Assembly: GCA_003136475.1 (NCBI GenBank)
Contig: PLEQ01000145.1
Span: 9,608-15,422 of the forward strand
Reading direction: 5' to 3'
DNA from: Deltaproteobacteria bacterium
GTDB lineage: Bacteria; Bdellovibrionota_B; Oligoflexia; Oligoflexales; Bog-1112
Length of the DNA stretch: 5,815 nt
Shown here: one piece after another, positions 5,263 to 5,815 of the stretch
How the letters are laid out: each line of letters begins with the position of its first letter
Position numbering within the stretch: position 1 is the stretch's first letter
The notes under the pieces: model-generated
The model's database searches: none
The model's input: only the letters and a program-made list of their open reading frames with translations
What the model was told of the DNA's origin: nothing
Translations under genes and position numbers: made by a program

Positions 5263-5815
5263 TGCTCTCCATAAGACCATAAGAGGTGTTGATTCCTAAT
5301 CCTAGCCCTTGCCCCGATGACGAGCGGATAGTTTGGAGAAAGATGACCAAAGGCCTGGCTTGTAAAAACCGGTACAGGCAAGCGTCGAGCAATTGCCCGA
5401 TAAATGTTTTCATATAAAGTTTCTTCACCGAAATACCCGAGCACCAGCGCTGAAGATGCGGCCAAGAGTCCCGTCATCAGCAATTGATTCATCATGCGCA
5501 AGACCCGACCGGGATGCTCACCGATATCTTCAAAAAATAAAATTGCACCCTTAAGTGACTGAGGAAAATAAGGGGTTCCAATTAAGTTGCATAAGACACT
5601 CAGGCAACCCCCAAAAAGCCACCCCTCAGCCTCCTGCATAGGTGACAAAGGCGTTAAAGGAATGGAGCCAGACATTTGCTCAGGTTGGGCGAGCATTTGA
5701 TAGAGCTGTGTTAGGTCCTCCCGCCCATGTTGTCCCCATAGCTCCGTTCCCGGCATCGGACCGTGAATGCTTGGCCAGGCTAATTTTGCAAACAAAGCAC
5801 TTTGCAATGCCGACG
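5259..5815 (-). CDS. ldcA: LD-carboxypeptidase (peptidase family S66), 5' end outside window
   Basis: This is the C-terminal 184 or so residues of an S66 muramoyltetrapeptide LD-carboxypeptidase, which removes terminal D-Ala from murein tetrapeptides in the cytoplasm. The frame is open to the window edge, so the start and the N-terminal domain with the nucleophile serine are not visible. Family landmarks in order: IHGPMPG just inside the fragment; GGCLSVLCNLIGTPYFP (the GGNL...GTP segment); ILFFEDIGEHPGRVLRMMNQL, which contains the expected catalytic Glu; and FGHLSPNYPLVIGARARI, with the expected catalytic His (codon 5345-5343) and the closing GxRARI strand. The usual Asn of GGNL appears to be Cys (codon 5606-5604), by my recollection of the family. 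The gene ends in TGA at 5261-5259, overlapping the mpl ATG by four bases, so the two are almost certainly co-transcribed and translationally coupled. LdcA makes the tripeptide that Mpl uses. Family assignment is strong; the symbol rests on family plus context. Confidence 0.9.
   Translation of the reverse strand, partial: SALQSALFAKLAWPSIHGPMPGTELWGQHGREDLTQLYQMLAQPEQMSGSIPLTPLSPMQEAEGWLFGGCLSVLCNLIGTPYFPQSLKGAILFFEDIGEHPGRVLRMMNQLLMTGLLAASSALVLGYFGEETLYENIYRAIARRLPVPVFTSQAFGHLSPNYPLVIGARARIRNQHLLWSYGEQ

Noticed and set aside
5153..5428. Minus-strand open frame of 91 codons across the ldcA-mpl junction
   Set aside because: It is out of frame with both well-supported genes and covers their conserved ends; a shadow.
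1..5815. CRISPR arrays, insertion sequences, tRNA or rRNA genes, toxin-antitoxin or defence genes
   Set aside because: No regularly spaced repeats, transposase motifs, terminal inverted repeats, cloverleaf folds or defence-family proteins were seen; apart from the spacer before rny the window is filled by housekeeping envelope and RNA-decay genes.

Overview
The window looks like chromosomal core DNA of a Gram-negative bacterium, most likely from the Bdellovibrionota/Oligoflexia or another delta-proteobacterial-type lineage. This rests on a combination: RNase Y (absent from most gamma-proteobacteria), an OmpA-type Pal lipoprotein, an outer-membrane barrel candidate, and the Gram-negative murein-recycling ligase Mpl beside an S66 LD-carboxypeptidase. 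Base composition is mid-range by eye. The lineage is an inference, not a match I could compute. All recognisable genes lie on the minus strand, so transcription runs from high to low coordinates.

Layout in transcription order. 5815-5259: the 3' part of ldcA (LD-carboxypeptidase), cut by the window edge. 5262-3751: mpl, overlapping ldcA by an ATGA junction. 3684-3184: pal, with a strong Shine-Dalgarno site and a possible promoter of its own. 3164-3136: a perfect 9-bp hairpin, probably the pal terminator. 3183-2870: about 300 bases without a gene, holding a foldable stretch (3100-2942) that resembles the architecture of 6S RNA, plus a GAGCGGGCC direct repeat. 2869-1301: rny (RNase Y), with a non-ATG start. 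1300-1208: a short spacer with a good sigma70-type promoter candidate and an imperfect hairpin. 1207-1: the N-terminal 402 residues of an exported, probably outer-membrane beta-barrel protein of unrecognised family, running off the window.

Functionally, ldcA and mpl form a murein-recycling pair. LdcA trims D-Ala from recovered tetrapeptides, and Mpl reattaches the resulting tripeptide to UDP-MurNAc. Pal ties the outer membrane to peptidoglycan, and the 1-1207 product is probably also an envelope protein, so most of the window is cell-envelope biology. RNase Y is the exception: a membrane-anchored endoribonuclease for mRNA turnover.

I found no mobile element, CRISPR array, tRNA or rRNA. The most interesting points are the 6S-like structured region upstream of rny, and an Asp-to-Asn change in RNase Y at what should be the last metal-ligand position of its HD domain.
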